A DNA stretch of 64,000 nt from Prevotella sp. UBA4268 (lineage in GTDB: Bacteria; Bacteroidota; Bacteroidia; Bacteroidales; Bacteroidaceae): contig DGWC01000009.1 in assembly GCA_002395135.1 (NCBI GenBank), positions 6,688-70,687 of the forward strand, given 5' to 3'. Below the pieces are notes generated by a model, which did not search any database, had not been told where the DNA came from, and saw nothing but the letters and a program-made list of their open reading frames with translations. Every line of letters starts with the position of its first letter. Positions within the stretch are counted from its first letter, which is position 1. Below, one piece after another: positions 22,366 to 31,180 of the stretch. The position numbers were made by a program, and so were the translations under genes.

Positions 22366-24339
22366 ATGAAGAAAAAACAATGGCTGCTGTTGCTGGCTGG
22401 CTTACCGCTGATTCTGGGCGCACAGAATCCCATTATACGCGACCAGTTCGCGGCCGACCCTACCGCGCGCGTATTTAATAATAAGGTGTATGTATATCCG
22501 TCTCACGACATCCCCGCTCCCCAAGGGCAGCGGCAAGACTGGTTCTGCATGGCCGATTATCATGTGTTTTCTTCTGATGACCTCGTCAACTGGAACGACC
22601 ACGGCATCATTCTCTCGCAGGAGAACGTGCCTTGGGGAAAGTCTCATGCCTATTCCATGTGGGCACCCGACTGCGTGTGCAAGAACGGGAAGTATTATTT
22701 CTTTTTCCCGAATGCACCGAAAGACGGGCGCGGCTTTGCCATCGGTGTGGCCACGGCTGACAAACCAGAAGGACCGTTCACCTGCGAACCCGAACCTGTC
22801 AAGGGCGCGGAGGGCATTGATCCCTGCGTGTTGCTCGACGACGACGGTGCGGCCTATCTCTATTGGAGCGGCATGGGCATCCGCGGAGCCAGGCTGAAGG
22901 ACAACCTGAAAGAGTTGGATGGCGAACTGCAGGAAATCAGTTTCCCCCAGCGCGAGGGTGCGCCGGCAATGCCAAGCATGAAAGTAGGCGGGCAGCAGAT
23001 GGAGGGACTGCCCGACGGTTTCAAGGAAGGACCATTCGCTTTCAAGCGCAACAATTGGTATTACCTCACGTTCCCGTGGGTGAGGGCTGAGAACGGCACG
23101 GAGACGCTGGCCTATGCCATGTCGCGCTCGCCGCTCGGTCCGTGGGATTTCAAAGGCGTTTTCATGGCAGAGCACGACAATGGCTGCTGGACCAATCACC
23201 ACAGTTTCGTAGAGTTCCGCGGTCAGTGGTATCTGTTTTATCATCATAATGACTACTCTCCGCGGATGGACAAGCGCCGCTCTGCCCGCATCGAGCGCGT
23301 GGCGTTCCGTAAAGACGGCACCATCGAGGAAGTGAAACCTACCTTGCGTGGCGTAGGCATTACTCCATCTACTGACCGAATAGAGGTAGACCGCTATAGT
23401 GCTGCAGGCAATGGAACCACCATTGACTATATCGATTCACTCGATTGTTTCCGCGGCTGGTATGCATCCCTGCCGAAAAAAGGCAGTTGGGTACGTTATT
23501 GTGAGGTGGACTTCAGTCCCCTGCGTAATGGTGCCTATGCTGTTGTGCAGGTGAGGGCAAAAGCCAACACGAGTCTGACTTTATTGTCAGGTAAGAAGCA
23601 GATTGCTCGTATTCCCGTGACGGTTATCACCGAGCGTGGCGCTTTCCGACGTGACCAGAGCAACCAGTGGCTGACACTGACCGCTCCGTTGACGTCGTTG
23701 CCGAAGGGCATTTCTGACATCACCGTGACTTGTGAGGGCGAAGCAGTAGATGTAGACTGGGTGCAACTGCGCAACCGTCCCGACTATTTTACCTCTGTTC
23801 CTGTTGGCGCTGCGCCTTTGCCGCCTGATGCCAATGGCTTCATCCGCCGATGGACGCTCTTAGAACCCGTCCGCCATGAGGTACGCTCGAATACTATTCT
23901 GACCGAGAACTACCTGAATGACATGGTGGCCAAGGAGTGGCCCAAGGTGAACCCAAAGAGAGGCAAGTGGCATACGATAGACAGCCAGACCTACAACGTC
24001 CGTGCGTTCCGCTTTGCCGAACTGACTGGCAACGAGCCCTACAACGCCCTGTTCTGGGGCACGGCCATGATACTCTGCCCAGTAGAGCTGCAGAACGTGC
24101 GGTTGGCCGCAGGCAGCAATGGCGCTTCCTGCTGGTGGGTCAACGATGAGCCCGTGCTGACGCTGGACGGCGACCGCCGTATGGTGCAGGACGATGGCAT
24201 GTCACAGCGCCTGACGCTCAAGGCTGGACTTAACGTGGTGCGCTTCTGTCTGGTCAATGGCCCCGGGCTGAGCGACTTCTGCGTGCGCTTCGTCAATGAG
24301 AAAGGTAATTCGATAACTCAATTTTTAATGCTACGATAA
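22366..24339 (+). CDS. GH43 - CBM6 arabinofuranosidase/xylosidase
   Basis: Secreted enzyme of about 657 aa. The start at 22366 gives a compact signal peptide (MKKKQWLLLLAGLPLILGAQ) and a normal leader; ATGs at 22339 and 22348 are alternatives. The GH43 domain has Asp32 (FAADPTARV), Asp152 (GIDPCVLLDDDG) and Glu221 (GFKEGPF). After about residue 330 comes a CBM6-like beta-sandwich (aromatic GWYASLPKKGSWVRY, then VDVDWVQL at its end). A further unassigned beta-domain occupies the last 170 residues. The order GH43-CBM6 is known from enzymes that debranch arabinoxylan. It is separated by one base from the next GH43 gene. Confidence 0.88.
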   Translation: MKKKQWLLLLAGLPLILGAQNPIIRDQFAADPTARVFNNKVYVYPSHDIPAPQGQRQDWFCMADYHVFSSDDLVNWNDHGIILSQENVPWGKSHAYSMWAPDCVCKNGKYYFFFPNAPKDGRGFAIGVATADKPEGPFTCEPEPVKGAEGIDPCVLLDDDGAAYLYWSGMGIRGARLKDNLKELDGELQEISFPQREGAPAMPSMKVGGQQMEGLPDGFKEGPFAFKRNNWYYLTFPWVRAENGTETLAYAMSRSPLGPWDFKGVFMAEHDNGCWTNHHSFVEFRGQWYLFYHHNDYSPRMDKRRSARIERVAFRKDGTIEEVKPTLRGVGITPSTDRIEVDRYSAAGNGTTIDYIDSLDCFRGWYASLPKKGSWVRYCEVDFSPLRNGAYAVVQVRAKANTSLTLLSGKKQIARIPVTVITERGAFRRDQSNQWLTLTAPLTSLPKGISDITVTCEGEAVDVDWVQLRNRPDYFTSVPVGAAPLPPDANGFIRRWTLLEPVRHEVRSNTILTENYLNDMVAKEWPKVNPKRGKWHTIDSQTYNVRAFRFAELTGNEPYNALFWGTAMILCPVELQNVRLAAGSNGASCWWVNDEPVLTLDGDRRMVQDDGMSQRLTLKAGLNVVRFCLVNGPGLSDFCVRFVNEKGNSITQFLMLR

Positions 24340-24340
24340 G

Positions 24341-25795
24341 ATGAAGAAACTTGTTCTATTATCCTTGATATCCCTCAGTCTGTGTGTCCTTCAAGTCAGT
24401 GCCCAAGTGGGCCAGCCGTATATCCACGACCCTTCGACTATCGCCGAGTGTGAAGGCAAGTATTATACCTTCGGAACGGGTGGGGGAGGACTCATCTCGG
24501 ACGACGGATGGGCGTGGCATGGCGGTGCCGAGCGTCCTGGAGGCGGTGCGGCTCCCGATGTGCTGAAGATAGGCTCCCGATACCTTATTGTATATGGTGC
24601 CACGGGAGGCGGGCTCTTTGGAGGCCACAATGGGCGCATTCTCACCATGTGGAACAAGACGCTGGACCCTAAATCACCCGATTTTCATTTCAGTGAACCG
24701 ATAGAAGTTGCTTCCAGCGATGGCATGGAAGACTGCGATGCCATAGACCCCAGTCTGCTGCTGGATCCGACGACGGGACGCCTTTGGGCTACCTACGGAA
24801 CCTATTTTGGTAGCATCCGTCTTATCGAACTCGATCCGACGACGGGGGAGCGCGTCAGGGGCAATGTGGAGAAAGATATCGCCATTGACTGCGAAGCCAC
24901 CGATCTGATCTTCCGCGACGGGTGGTATTACCTGTTAGGCACTCACGGCACGTGCTGCGACGGTGTGAACTCTACCTATAACATCGTGGTGGGGCGCTCA
25001 AGAAACGTCACCGGCCCTTATCTCGATAATGTGGGGCGCGACATGTTCCACGGCGGCGGAAAGATGGTGGTTGCTGCTGGCGACCGTGTTTGCGGCCCTG
25101 GCCATTTCGGACGTGTTGTCATCGACGACGGGGTGGAGGTGATGTCGTGCCACTACGAGGCTGATTTCGACCAAGGAGGGCGCAGTGTGCTCGGTCTCAG
25201 ACCGCTGCTCTGGAAAAACGGATGGCCAGTGGCCGGCGACCGGTTCCGCGGCGGAACCTTCGAGATTGAGTCGGAGCGCAGGGGCTATGCCCTCGAACTG
25301 GCTGTTGATTTCGTACGCATTAACCAAGAGCGCCAGCCTTTCTGGCAAATCGATCCCAACGAAACCGTTACACCCATCGCCAACCAGCGGCTCGACGAGG
25401 TGATAGGCGGATGGCCCGAAGGTGAGATTCCTGTGCGTACGGGCGACTACATGTTCCGTCCTCATCAGCGCTGGACGCTCACGCCCGTACCCGAAAAGGG
25501 CGGCATTCTGGGGGGTCCCTATTATAGAATCACCATCGAGGGAACGCAGCGCGCCTTGGCAGCGACGGCTGACAAGGAGATAACCACGGTGCCTGTCTAT
25601 ACGGGCGACGATTCGCAACTATGGCGCGTGGAGCAACTCGTTGATGGAACCTTCCGTCTGATGCCGAAGACTATTCCTGGTACAGGTGTCATCAATAAGC
25701 GTCTTTGCCTCTATTCCGCAGGTGACAGCACGCCCACGCTGGCCGACTACGACTTCGGCAGCGACAACTCCAAATGGAATTTCCGCAACCATTGA
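24341..25795 (+). CDS. GH43 family arabinanase-like enzyme with C-terminal beta-trefoil domain
   Basis: Secreted 484-aa enzyme, signal peptide ending LQVSAQ. Catalytic acids: Asp30 (YIHDPSTI), Asp136 (AIDPSLLLD) and Glu185 (IDCEATDLIF). The glycine-rich loop GTGGGGLISDDGWAWHGG and the THGTCCDGVNSTYNIVVGRS block match the endo-arabinanase side of GH43. The C-terminal ~130 residues (RITIEGTQRALAA...SQLWRVEQL) resemble a ricin-type beta-trefoil sugar-binding domain. Translationally coupled to the GH43-CBM6 gene. Arabinan or arabinoxylan oligosaccharides are likely substrates; which one cannot be decided here. Confidence 0.85.
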   Translation: MKKLVLLSLISLSLCVLQVSAQVGQPYIHDPSTIAECEGKYYTFGTGGGGLISDDGWAWHGGAERPGGGAAPDVLKIGSRYLIVYGATGGGLFGGHNGRILTMWNKTLDPKSPDFHFSEPIEVASSDGMEDCDAIDPSLLLDPTTGRLWATYGTYFGSIRLIELDPTTGERVRGNVEKDIAIDCEATDLIFRDGWYYLLGTHGTCCDGVNSTYNIVVGRSRNVTGPYLDNVGRDMFHGGGKMVVAAGDRVCGPGHFGRVVIDDGVEVMSCHYEADFDQGGRSVLGLRPLLWKNGWPVAGDRFRGGTFEIESERRGYALELAVDFVRINQERQPFWQIDPNETVTPIANQRLDEVIGGWPEGEIPVRTGDYMFRPHQRWTLTPVPEKGGILGGPYYRITIEGTQRALAATADKEITTVPVYTGDDSQLWRVEQLVDGTFRLMPKTIPGTGVINKRLCLYSAGDSTPTLADYDFGSDNSKWNFRNH

Positions 25796-25845
25796 TCGTC
25801 CGTCATTTCCATTTCCCTGTTATCCTGTGCCTTGAAAGCATTGGG

Positions 25846-26256
25846 TCATTCCTCTGTATGTTTGTCCTTCTGATATGTTCGTTTGTTGATATAATATACG
25901 ATGGGTAGGAGAACGAGGCCGATGGCAAACTGTATAGGAGGATATTCCTCTAACAGATGGTCCGTTCCATTATCATAAATTTCAATGGGTAGCAAAAGCA
26001 GGTTGTTTACCAATACTGCTAAATACACTGCCACCGCCAAGCGCCACAGCGTGCCCCACAGACGATAGCCGAACAACTGAAGGTATGCCACAACATAATA
26101 AAAGATAAAAGCCCAGAAAACTTTTTCATCGAAGAATAGCGCGAAGATGACCCCCAAATCCAGAATACAGGACATAAACACTTGGATAAAGAATCCCTCT
26201 GGAAGCGTGTGCTTGCTATAGCCAGGCGCGAAACCTATGATATTGTTCTTTCCATT
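25846..26256 (-). pseudogene. 5'-truncated remnant of a polytopic membrane protein (DUF3667-like C-terminus)
   Basis: An ORF with GTG start at 26181 encodes 111 residues with three hydrophobic segments and FGYRLWGTLWRLAVAVYL, a block like the C-terminal end of DUF3667 membrane proteins (LFGYSWWGTLWR-type). The same frame stays open and protein-like up to 26256 (GFAPGYSKHTLPEGFFIQVF), where a stop codon ends it without any start codon. I therefore read it as the 3' part of a gene whose 5' half was lost. The truncated IS982 gene begins less than 180 bp away, so a deletion linked to transposition is plausible. A short functional protein from GTG 26181 is not excluded. Confidence 0.55.
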
Positions 26257-26385
26257 TCATACTGAATACTCTTTTTGCTTCAACTGCTACCTCGTTGATG
26301 TGATATGGTTGAAATATAAACAACGCGAGTTCGATGTTTTTGTAAAACGATCGTCTGATTATTAGGCAATTAACGATATTTTTGG

Positions 26386-26393
26386 TAACTTTG
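26386..26393 (+). promoter_or_regulatory. Bacteroidota -7 element (TAACTTTG) in front of the transposase remnant
   Basis: TAACTTTG fits TAnnTTTG, 38 bp before the transposase start. It was probably the original transposase promoter. Confidence 0.45.
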
Positions 26394-26431
26394 TATTGCC
26401 ATCCGTAAAGTTGAACTAAAGAATACCGCTA

Positions 26432-26635
26432 ATGTTTATTGAGGATAAAGTTACTGAATTTTTCTGTGTTGCAGATGATTTTTGCAAGTTTTATGATGCA
26501 CTGATGGCAAAATATACCGTAAAAGTCCCGAATAAGCGTCCGCACCACTGTGACGGGACACTCTCCAAAGCAGAAGTGATGTTGATCATGATACTGTTTC
26601 ATGGTTCTGGGTATTGCAGCATGAAGCATTTTTGA
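26432..26635 (+). pseudogene. IS982-family transposase, N-terminal fragment
   Basis: The 67 residues from MFIEDKVTEFFCVADDFCKFYDALM through LSKAEVMLIMILFHGSGY and CSMKHF match the start of IS982-type transposases, which are normally about 290-300 aa. The frame stops at TGA right after KHF, where family members continue into the HF-Y-x-x-YV block. I find no later DDE-domain sequence in the next 170 bp in any frame. It is a dead remnant. No terminal inverted repeats could be paired. Confidence 0.75.
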
Positions 26636-26801
26636 ATTCGTCGAACTCACGTTAAACAAAGAAGCGACATTAGATGAATTTTTTAATTAATCAAGCGCTC
26701 AATGGCCATAATAACCATTGAACTTATAACTACCAATCGAGGTTACCGAGTTCGGAGTCGTTACGCTCGTAAGGCCACTACAGTCATATCCTTTTTTTCA
26801 G

Positions 26802-27488
26802 TTACTTGTAAACCACGAAACAATCCCGCATGGCAATTCTCTGTTTGATGAGTTCTTTCGCATCTTTCAGGTGAGGTTCCAGTTCCTCGGACGGCACGAT
26901 GTAGATGCCCGGCTTCGTCGCTTTGCGAAAACGGTTGAAATAAGGGTCGGTGGTTATCATCCATTTCAGTTCTGCTATTTGGGGAAAGCGGGGCATGGCA
27001 TGCCATAATTCTAACAGCCTGGACTTCGTGGCAACAGTAACGCCGCATTTGCCCGTTTTCAGACGTGACACGCAGACGATGTGCTGCCGAACCCTCTTGT
27101 CGCTTTCTTGTTCCTCTTTCGTGGTGCGGTGAACAACCGACAGGTTGCGGTTGTACTTTCGGTTTATCTCCTGCATCTTTGCGGTGAAGAGTTTGCCGTG
27201 TGGCGCGGTGTCCTGCATCTGGTTGCTCATGATGTAATAGTGTATCATTTCGTGGATGATGGTGTCTTCCACAACCTCTTCCGGCAAGTCCAGCACGGTG
27301 CTGATCTTGAGCACGAAGCCATCATAATGCCAGGAGCCGTCAGTGTTCCTTTTTCGCTGAAAGAACACTGCACCGAGAAAAGACTTGGCATTGCTGAGTT
27401 TGAAGGGTAGTGGTTTCAACTTTCCCTCAAACATCTGATGGTTGTATTCGTCAAACTTCTGTTTGATATATTCAAGCGTTGCTCTCAT
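26802..27488 (-). CDS. SprT-like zinc-metalloprotease-domain protein
   Basis: 228 aa when started at 27488, directly behind a full promoter. The longer frame to 27605 crosses that promoter and is rejected. The zinc motif HEMIHYY (His79, Glu80, His83) sits in an SprT/Spartan-like fold (FNKLPLPFKLSNAKSFLGA-type start, then a later histidine in APHGKLF). SprT-like proteins in eukaryotes cut DNA-protein cross-links; bacterial members are mostly uncharacterised. No signal peptide, so it is cytoplasmic. The C-terminal half (GKCGVTVATKSRLLELW, IYIVPSEELEPHLKDAKEL) is less conserved. Single-gene transcript. Confidence 0.82.
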   Translation of the reverse strand: MRATLEYIKQKFDEYNHQMFEGKLKPLPFKLSNAKSFLGAVFFQRKRNTDGSWHYDGFVLKISTVLDLPEEVVEDTIIHEMIHYYIMSNQMQDTAPHGKLFTAKMQEINRKYNRNLSVVHRTTKEEQESDKRVRQHIVCVSRLKTGKCGVTVATKSRLLELWHAMPRFPQIAELKWMITTDPYFNRFRKATKPGIYIVPSEELEPHLKDAKELIKQRIAMRDCFVVYK

Positions 27489-27511
27489 TGTGCGGCACTT
27501 CTTTTTCGAGA

Positions 27512-27542
27512 CAAAGGTATGCATAATTCTTTGTTCAGCCAA
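27512..27542 (-). promoter_or_regulatory. Bacteroidota promoter of the SprT-like gene
   Basis: On the minus strand TTG (27540-27542) and TACCTTTG (27512-27519) are separated by 20 bp, an exact match to the Bacteroidota consensus, 23 bp before the ATG at 27488. Confidence 0.65.
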
Positions 27543-27660
27543 ATTCAACGAAAGAAAAGCGCATTGTGTAACTGGAATGCAGCACTTTGTTTTGCTTGAA
27601 AGCACGCATTTCTTCTCTCCGTTTCATGGAAATGGAAGCGCGAAAGCGGCACGATGGCAA

Positions 27661-27748
27661 AGTAAATTAATTTGATTTGAACAGTAAATCAAATTGATTT
27701 GTAAAGTAAACTAAATTGAATTGAAAAGTAAATCAAATCGATTTGCAG
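27661..27748. repeat. four tandem 22-bp repeats with internal dyad (array A)
   Basis: Units start at 27661, 27683, 27705 and 27727, exactly 22 bp apart. Each begins AGTAAA and carries a 15-bp core close to AAATCAA-N-TTGATTT, a palindrome with 7-bp arms; unit 2 is perfect and the others carry one to three changes. The array lies in the 470-bp gap between the SprT-like gene and xyn10C, upstream of the SprT promoter by about 120 bp. The rest of that gap contains the two xus terminators and nothing else I can name. Confidence 0.85.
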
Positions 27749-27831
27749 AAGTATTCTTTCGTTCTCTGTCATTCATTCCTTTGAGGTGGTACAAGGAAAG
27801 GAGCGAAATCTGGGGTGGGGGATAAAGAAAA

Positions 27832-27859
27832 GAGTCTGGATTTTCACAAACCCAGACTC
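27832..27859 (-). terminator. xus operon terminator 2
   Basis: 8-bp stem GAGTCTGG/CCAGACTC with a 12-nt loop; on the minus strand it is followed by TTTTCTTT. It lies beyond xyn10C and backs up the hairpin at 27884-27908. Confidence 0.6.
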
Positions 27860-27883
27860 CCACAAACAATGTAAAGTTCTAAA

Positions 27884-27908
27884 ATTGTCCACGATGAAGT
27901 TGGACAAT
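27884..27908 (-). terminator. xus operon terminator 1
   Basis: 8-bp stem ATTGTCCA/TGGACAAT with 9-nt loop, followed on the minus strand by TTTT. An additional near-perfect 10-bp hairpin (27915-27941) lies between it and the xyn10C stop codon. Confidence 0.6.
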
Positions 27909-27958
27909 GGGTTGCCTCCGGAGATGATTCGTCTCCGAAGGCGTTTATCGAAGAGAGA

Positions 27959-30079
27959 TTATTTACCGCTCAAACCATCGGCAAAGCCGCCGTAGGTGTG
28001 CTTGCGGTTGTAGTTCAAATCCCAGAGACCAACGGGCTCTCCGCCGCGCCAGCCGCTGCTTGCCGGTGCATCGGTGATACACCACTGGCAGATGCCCCAC
28101 TGCTGGTTAGCAGGAACAATCTCGAAGTATTTCTTGATGATCCACTTGTAGAGTTCTGCCATCTGTTTGTGCTGGGCCTCGGTGAGGTTCTCAGTCTTCA
28201 GTGAGTTGCCGTTGGCATCCACATAGCCCATGTCGAGTTCGCTGATGCGTACCAGTTTCTTGGAAGCAACCATGAGTTTCAGCATGTTCTCGATGGCATT
28301 CTTCTTACTTTCCTGAGTCTTGGCATTCTCGTAGCAACTGATGTGCATCTGTGAGCCGATACCGTCAATCTTGGTGTAGCCGTCAGACTCCCAACGCTCA
28401 ATCCACTTGATGAGGCTCTTCAGTTTGCCGTTCTGATCCCAGTCGCTTTCCAGATTATAGTCGTTGATGAACAGTTTGATGTCATCGGGACCGTACATGC
28501 GAGCCAGTTGAACGGCTGTGCGGACATAGTCGATGTCGCCCAGATAATCCTGCCAGAAGAAGTCGTCCTTGCTATCAGGAGTGGCATGCTGCAGGGCATA
28601 GACACCTTCTGCATCAGGATTACCACCCGAGATGGGCTCGTTGACAACGTCCCAAGCCTTTACCTTGCCATCGCATGCTAACATCATGCCGCTGATCCAC
28701 TTGTCCATAGCCCATGTCAGTGTATCTTTCTTCTCCTCGTCGGTGAGAGGAATAGAGTTCAGTTTCAGCACCTGACATACGGTAACAGAGTAGAGGTCGA
28801 GGGTGGCATCAGCCGTCTGTGGCTTCAGAATGCAGTCGTAGTTACCGCCTTGTACGCCCGGGAAACTGAGTTTATACTGCTGGCGACCAGCCTTCACCGA
28901 TACACCTACGCTCATGTTCTGGGCATCGCCGCCCCAACCGTTCTGCATGGTGAACTGAATGCCGGAGGCATCCTTGTCGGACTGCAGGTCGAGATAAACC
29001 ACATAGTCACCCTCTTCCAGCGGATTCTCGCCGCCTGGGAAGCAGAAGAACTGGCTCCAGCCGCCTGTGGGCACGAAGTGGAGGGCACCGTTGATAACGG
29101 GAGGCTCGCAGCCCATGGGGTAGAAGGGGAACGGACCGTCGGTATAGGTCTTCACGCGAACCTCTTTCTCTACCTCAACGGCCGGGTTCTCGAGTTTGTA
29201 GAATTCTACTTTCTCCAGATCCAGTGTGACATTGGCTGTCTGAGGCTTCAGGATGACATCGTAGTTAGCGCTGGTCGCTGCGGTGATGCCTGGGCATTGC
29301 AATTCATACACCTGCTTGCCTTCATTTACAGAGAAGTTGATAGAGATGTTCTGGGCATCGCCACCCCATCCGTTCTGTACGGTGAGTTGCAGACCAGAGG
29401 CATCCTTGTCGGCTGTGAGGTAAAGACGAATGAGATAGTCGCCCTCTACGAGTGGGTTCTCGCCACCGGGGAAGCAGAAGAACTGGTTCCAGTTGCCGTC
29501 TGGCTCGTAGTGGATGGCACCGTTGATAACGGGAGGCGTGCAGCCCATGGGGTAGAAGGGGAACGGGCCGTCCTGATAAGTTTCCGATGTCATCAGTTTC
29601 TCCAGTTTGGCATTGGGGTCAATGTCCAGTTCCTTGTCCTTAATCAAACGGTTCAGCCATTTCACGGGCTGCTGGGCGTGCCATGCCAGTGTGTGGCCAT
29701 AGACGTTCAGACCGTTCTCTGTAGCCCTGCTGACAAAGTTCTCCACGGTGCTGAAATCCATGTCTCCAAAATCACCGACACACGATGCCATCTTCATGGC
29801 GTTGCCGACCACTACCTCGTCGAAGTTGGCGTTGGCCAGACGGGTAATCATACCATCGGCATTATAGTCTGCCGCTGCCAGCGCACCACCCAACTTGAAA
29901 TTGGGTGCTGCGGAGCGGTTCACATATGTCTTCAATGCGTCATAGTCTTCCAGATACTCATAACCTGCAATAGAGGCTGGCTTCTCGAAGGCATACTGCA
30001 ACTTGTCGTCGTCCACGCAAGAGGTGGTAACGGCCAAAGCCACCAGCATTGTTCCTAATATCTTATTTGTATGTTTCAT
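27959..30079 (-). CDS. xyn10C: Xyn10C: surface GH10 endoxylanase lipoprotein with two inserted CBMs
   Basis: 706-aa lipoprotein (lipobox TTSC, Cys21), likely surface-anchored. The GH10 barrel is split: its first strands run from about 30 to 160 (GHTLAWHAQQP), then two copies of a carbohydrate-binding module (about 166-298 and 311-436, each starting DGPFPFYPMGC) are inserted. The barrel then resumes with acid/base Glu481 in WDVVNEP and nucleophile Glu614 in RISELDM. This split architecture is the mark of the Bacteroidota xylan-core xylanase encoded after xusE. It binds and cuts xylan at the cell surface for import by XusA-D. The two modules are near-duplicates also at DNA level. Last gene of the xus operon. 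Confidence 0.94.
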   Translation of the reverse strand: MKHTNKILGTMLVALAVTTSCVDDDKLQYAFEKPASIAGYEYLEDYDALKTYVNRSAAPNFKLGGALAAADYNADGMITRLANANFDEVVVGNAMKMASCVGDFGDMDFSTVENFVSRATENGLNVYGHTLAWHAQQPVKWLNRLIKDKELDIDPNAKLEKLMTSETYQDGPFPFYPMGCTPPVINGAIHYEPDGNWNQFFCFPGGENPLVEGDYLIRLYLTADKDASGLQLTVQNGWGGDAQNISINFSVNEGKQVYELQCPGITAATSANYDVILKPQTANVTLDLEKVEFYKLENPAVEVEKEVRVKTYTDGPFPFYPMGCEPPVINGALHFVPTGGWSQFFCFPGGENPLEEGDYVVYLDLQSDKDASGIQFTMQNGWGGDAQNMSVGVSVKAGRQQYKLSFPGVQGGNYDCILKPQTADATLDLYSVTVCQVLKLNSIPLTDEEKKDTLTWAMDKWISGMMLACDGKVKAWDVVNEPISGGNPDAEGVYALQHATPDSKDDFFWQDYLGDIDYVRTAVQLARMYGPDDIKLFINDYNLESDWDQNGKLKSLIKWIERWESDGYTKIDGIGSQMHISCYENAKTQESKKNAIENMLKLMVASKKLVRISELDMGYVDANGNSLKTENLTEAQHKQMAELYKWIIKKYFEIVPANQQWGICQWCITDAPASSGWRGGEPVGLWDLNYNRKHTYGGFADGLSGK

Positions 30080-30116
30080 ATCAATATTCTGTTTACGAAG
30101 TCTGATACTTTATTGA

Positions 30117-31154
30117 TTATTTTGCTTCAACCTTGAACCACTCAGACCCTACGCCACGGTCGCGAACCACGAGGGTGTCCTTGGTGGCACACTTGATGCC
30201 GTCGTAGTCGAGGGTATAGTCCAAATAGAGCACGTCGCGGTCAACTCCGCCCCAACTGTTCTTGTCGCCTTTCGACACGAACTTGCCAGTGCCTGAAGCG
30301 GCCACCTCCTTGGAGTTGGAGGTAATGGTGCAGTTGCCCTGGGCGTCGAAGTTGATCTTCAGGCGGCTGTCGATGTTGTCGCCGTTCTGATTTTTGGTCA
30401 CGCGGTTCCACTCCAGCGTGTTGATGCCGAGGGTGGAGAACTGGTTCAGAAGCACTTCGTCCTTCTCTACGTAAGCCTCATGGCGTCTCACGGTTCCTGT
30501 CTTGGCACCACTGTAGGTGTCAACACCGCGGCGCAGGTAGTTGGCCTGGTAGGGGTTGATGTACTTCACTGCATAGAGCACATAGTCTTTAGGCAGTACC
30601 GACCAGTCGGTGGCGTTCATACGGCTTGGGTTGTCGATACCGTCCTGAGCCTTTCCGCAGAGAATGCTGTCGGCACCGTGCACCTGTGTCATCACCACGG
30701 GGATGACATAGGTGAGTTTGGTGGAAAGCGGGTCAGCGAAATAGGCATCGGTGAGTTGTACGGTTACACCTCCCAGAATCTTGCCGCTGGGAATGACAAT
30801 CTGGTTGCTGCTAAGCGTGTAGTGGCTTGCGGGCATGGGAACGATGTCGCCACCGTCAACAAACTTATAGCCATTGCACAGCGAGTTGTCAACTTTGATG
30901 TCGATGATCACGTCGCTCTTGTTTGCATAGACACCGCCGATGGTGGCCATGATCTGACACTGATGGTTGTTGTCCATCGTGTTGTCAGTGACGTTTGGAT
31001 TCTCTTCACCCAGGGTGATGGTGCGGACGGGTGTCTGGTAGGCAAAATATACGGCAGTATGGTCGTTGTCGGCAAACTCCCAGTCACCGTTCTCGCATGC
31101 GGCAAACAGCATTGTCACCAACATGGCAGAGAGATATACAATTTTCTTGTTCAT
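30117..31154 (-). CDS. xusE: XusE: surface xylan-binding lipoprotein (DUF1735-like)
   Basis: 345-aa lipoprotein, lipobox FAAC. Its N-terminal half resembles DUF1735/BT_3987-type domains of surface glycan-binding proteins; the C-terminal half is a beta-rich domain of DUF5627/DUF4361 type (LYLDYTLDYDGIKCATKDTLVVRDRG). No catalytic residues are expected. Position between xusD and xyn10C is the one occupied by xusE in Prevotella and Bacteroides xylan loci, where it is thought to help hold xylan at the cell surface. Gene symbol assigned by synteny. Confidence 0.85.
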   Translation of the reverse strand: MNKKIVYLSAMLVTMLFAACENGDWEFADNDHTAVYFAYQTPVRTITLGEENPNVTDNTMDNNHQCQIMATIGGVYANKSDVIIDIKVDNSLCNGYKFVDGGDIVPMPASHYTLSSNQIVIPSGKILGGVTVQLTDAYFADPLSTKLTYVIPVVMTQVHGADSILCGKAQDGIDNPSRMNATDWSVLPKDYVLYAVKYINPYQANYLRRGVDTYSGAKTGTVRRHEAYVEKDEVLLNQFSTLGINTLEWNRVTKNQNGDNIDSRLKINFDAQGNCTITSNSKEVAASGTGKFVSKGDKNSWGGVDRDVLYLDYTLDYDGIKCATKDTLVVRDRGVGSEWFKVEAK

Positions 31155-31180
31155 AACTATTTTAGAATTTTATATTGTTT

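Noticed and set aside
27489-27605. Longer SprT-like protein starting at 27605
   Set aside because: The extension crosses a complete promoter and has no conserved sequence.
27915-27941. Hairpin just after xyn10C as the main terminator
   Set aside because: 10-bp stem with one mismatch but no T-run on the minus strand; the two following hairpins fit better.
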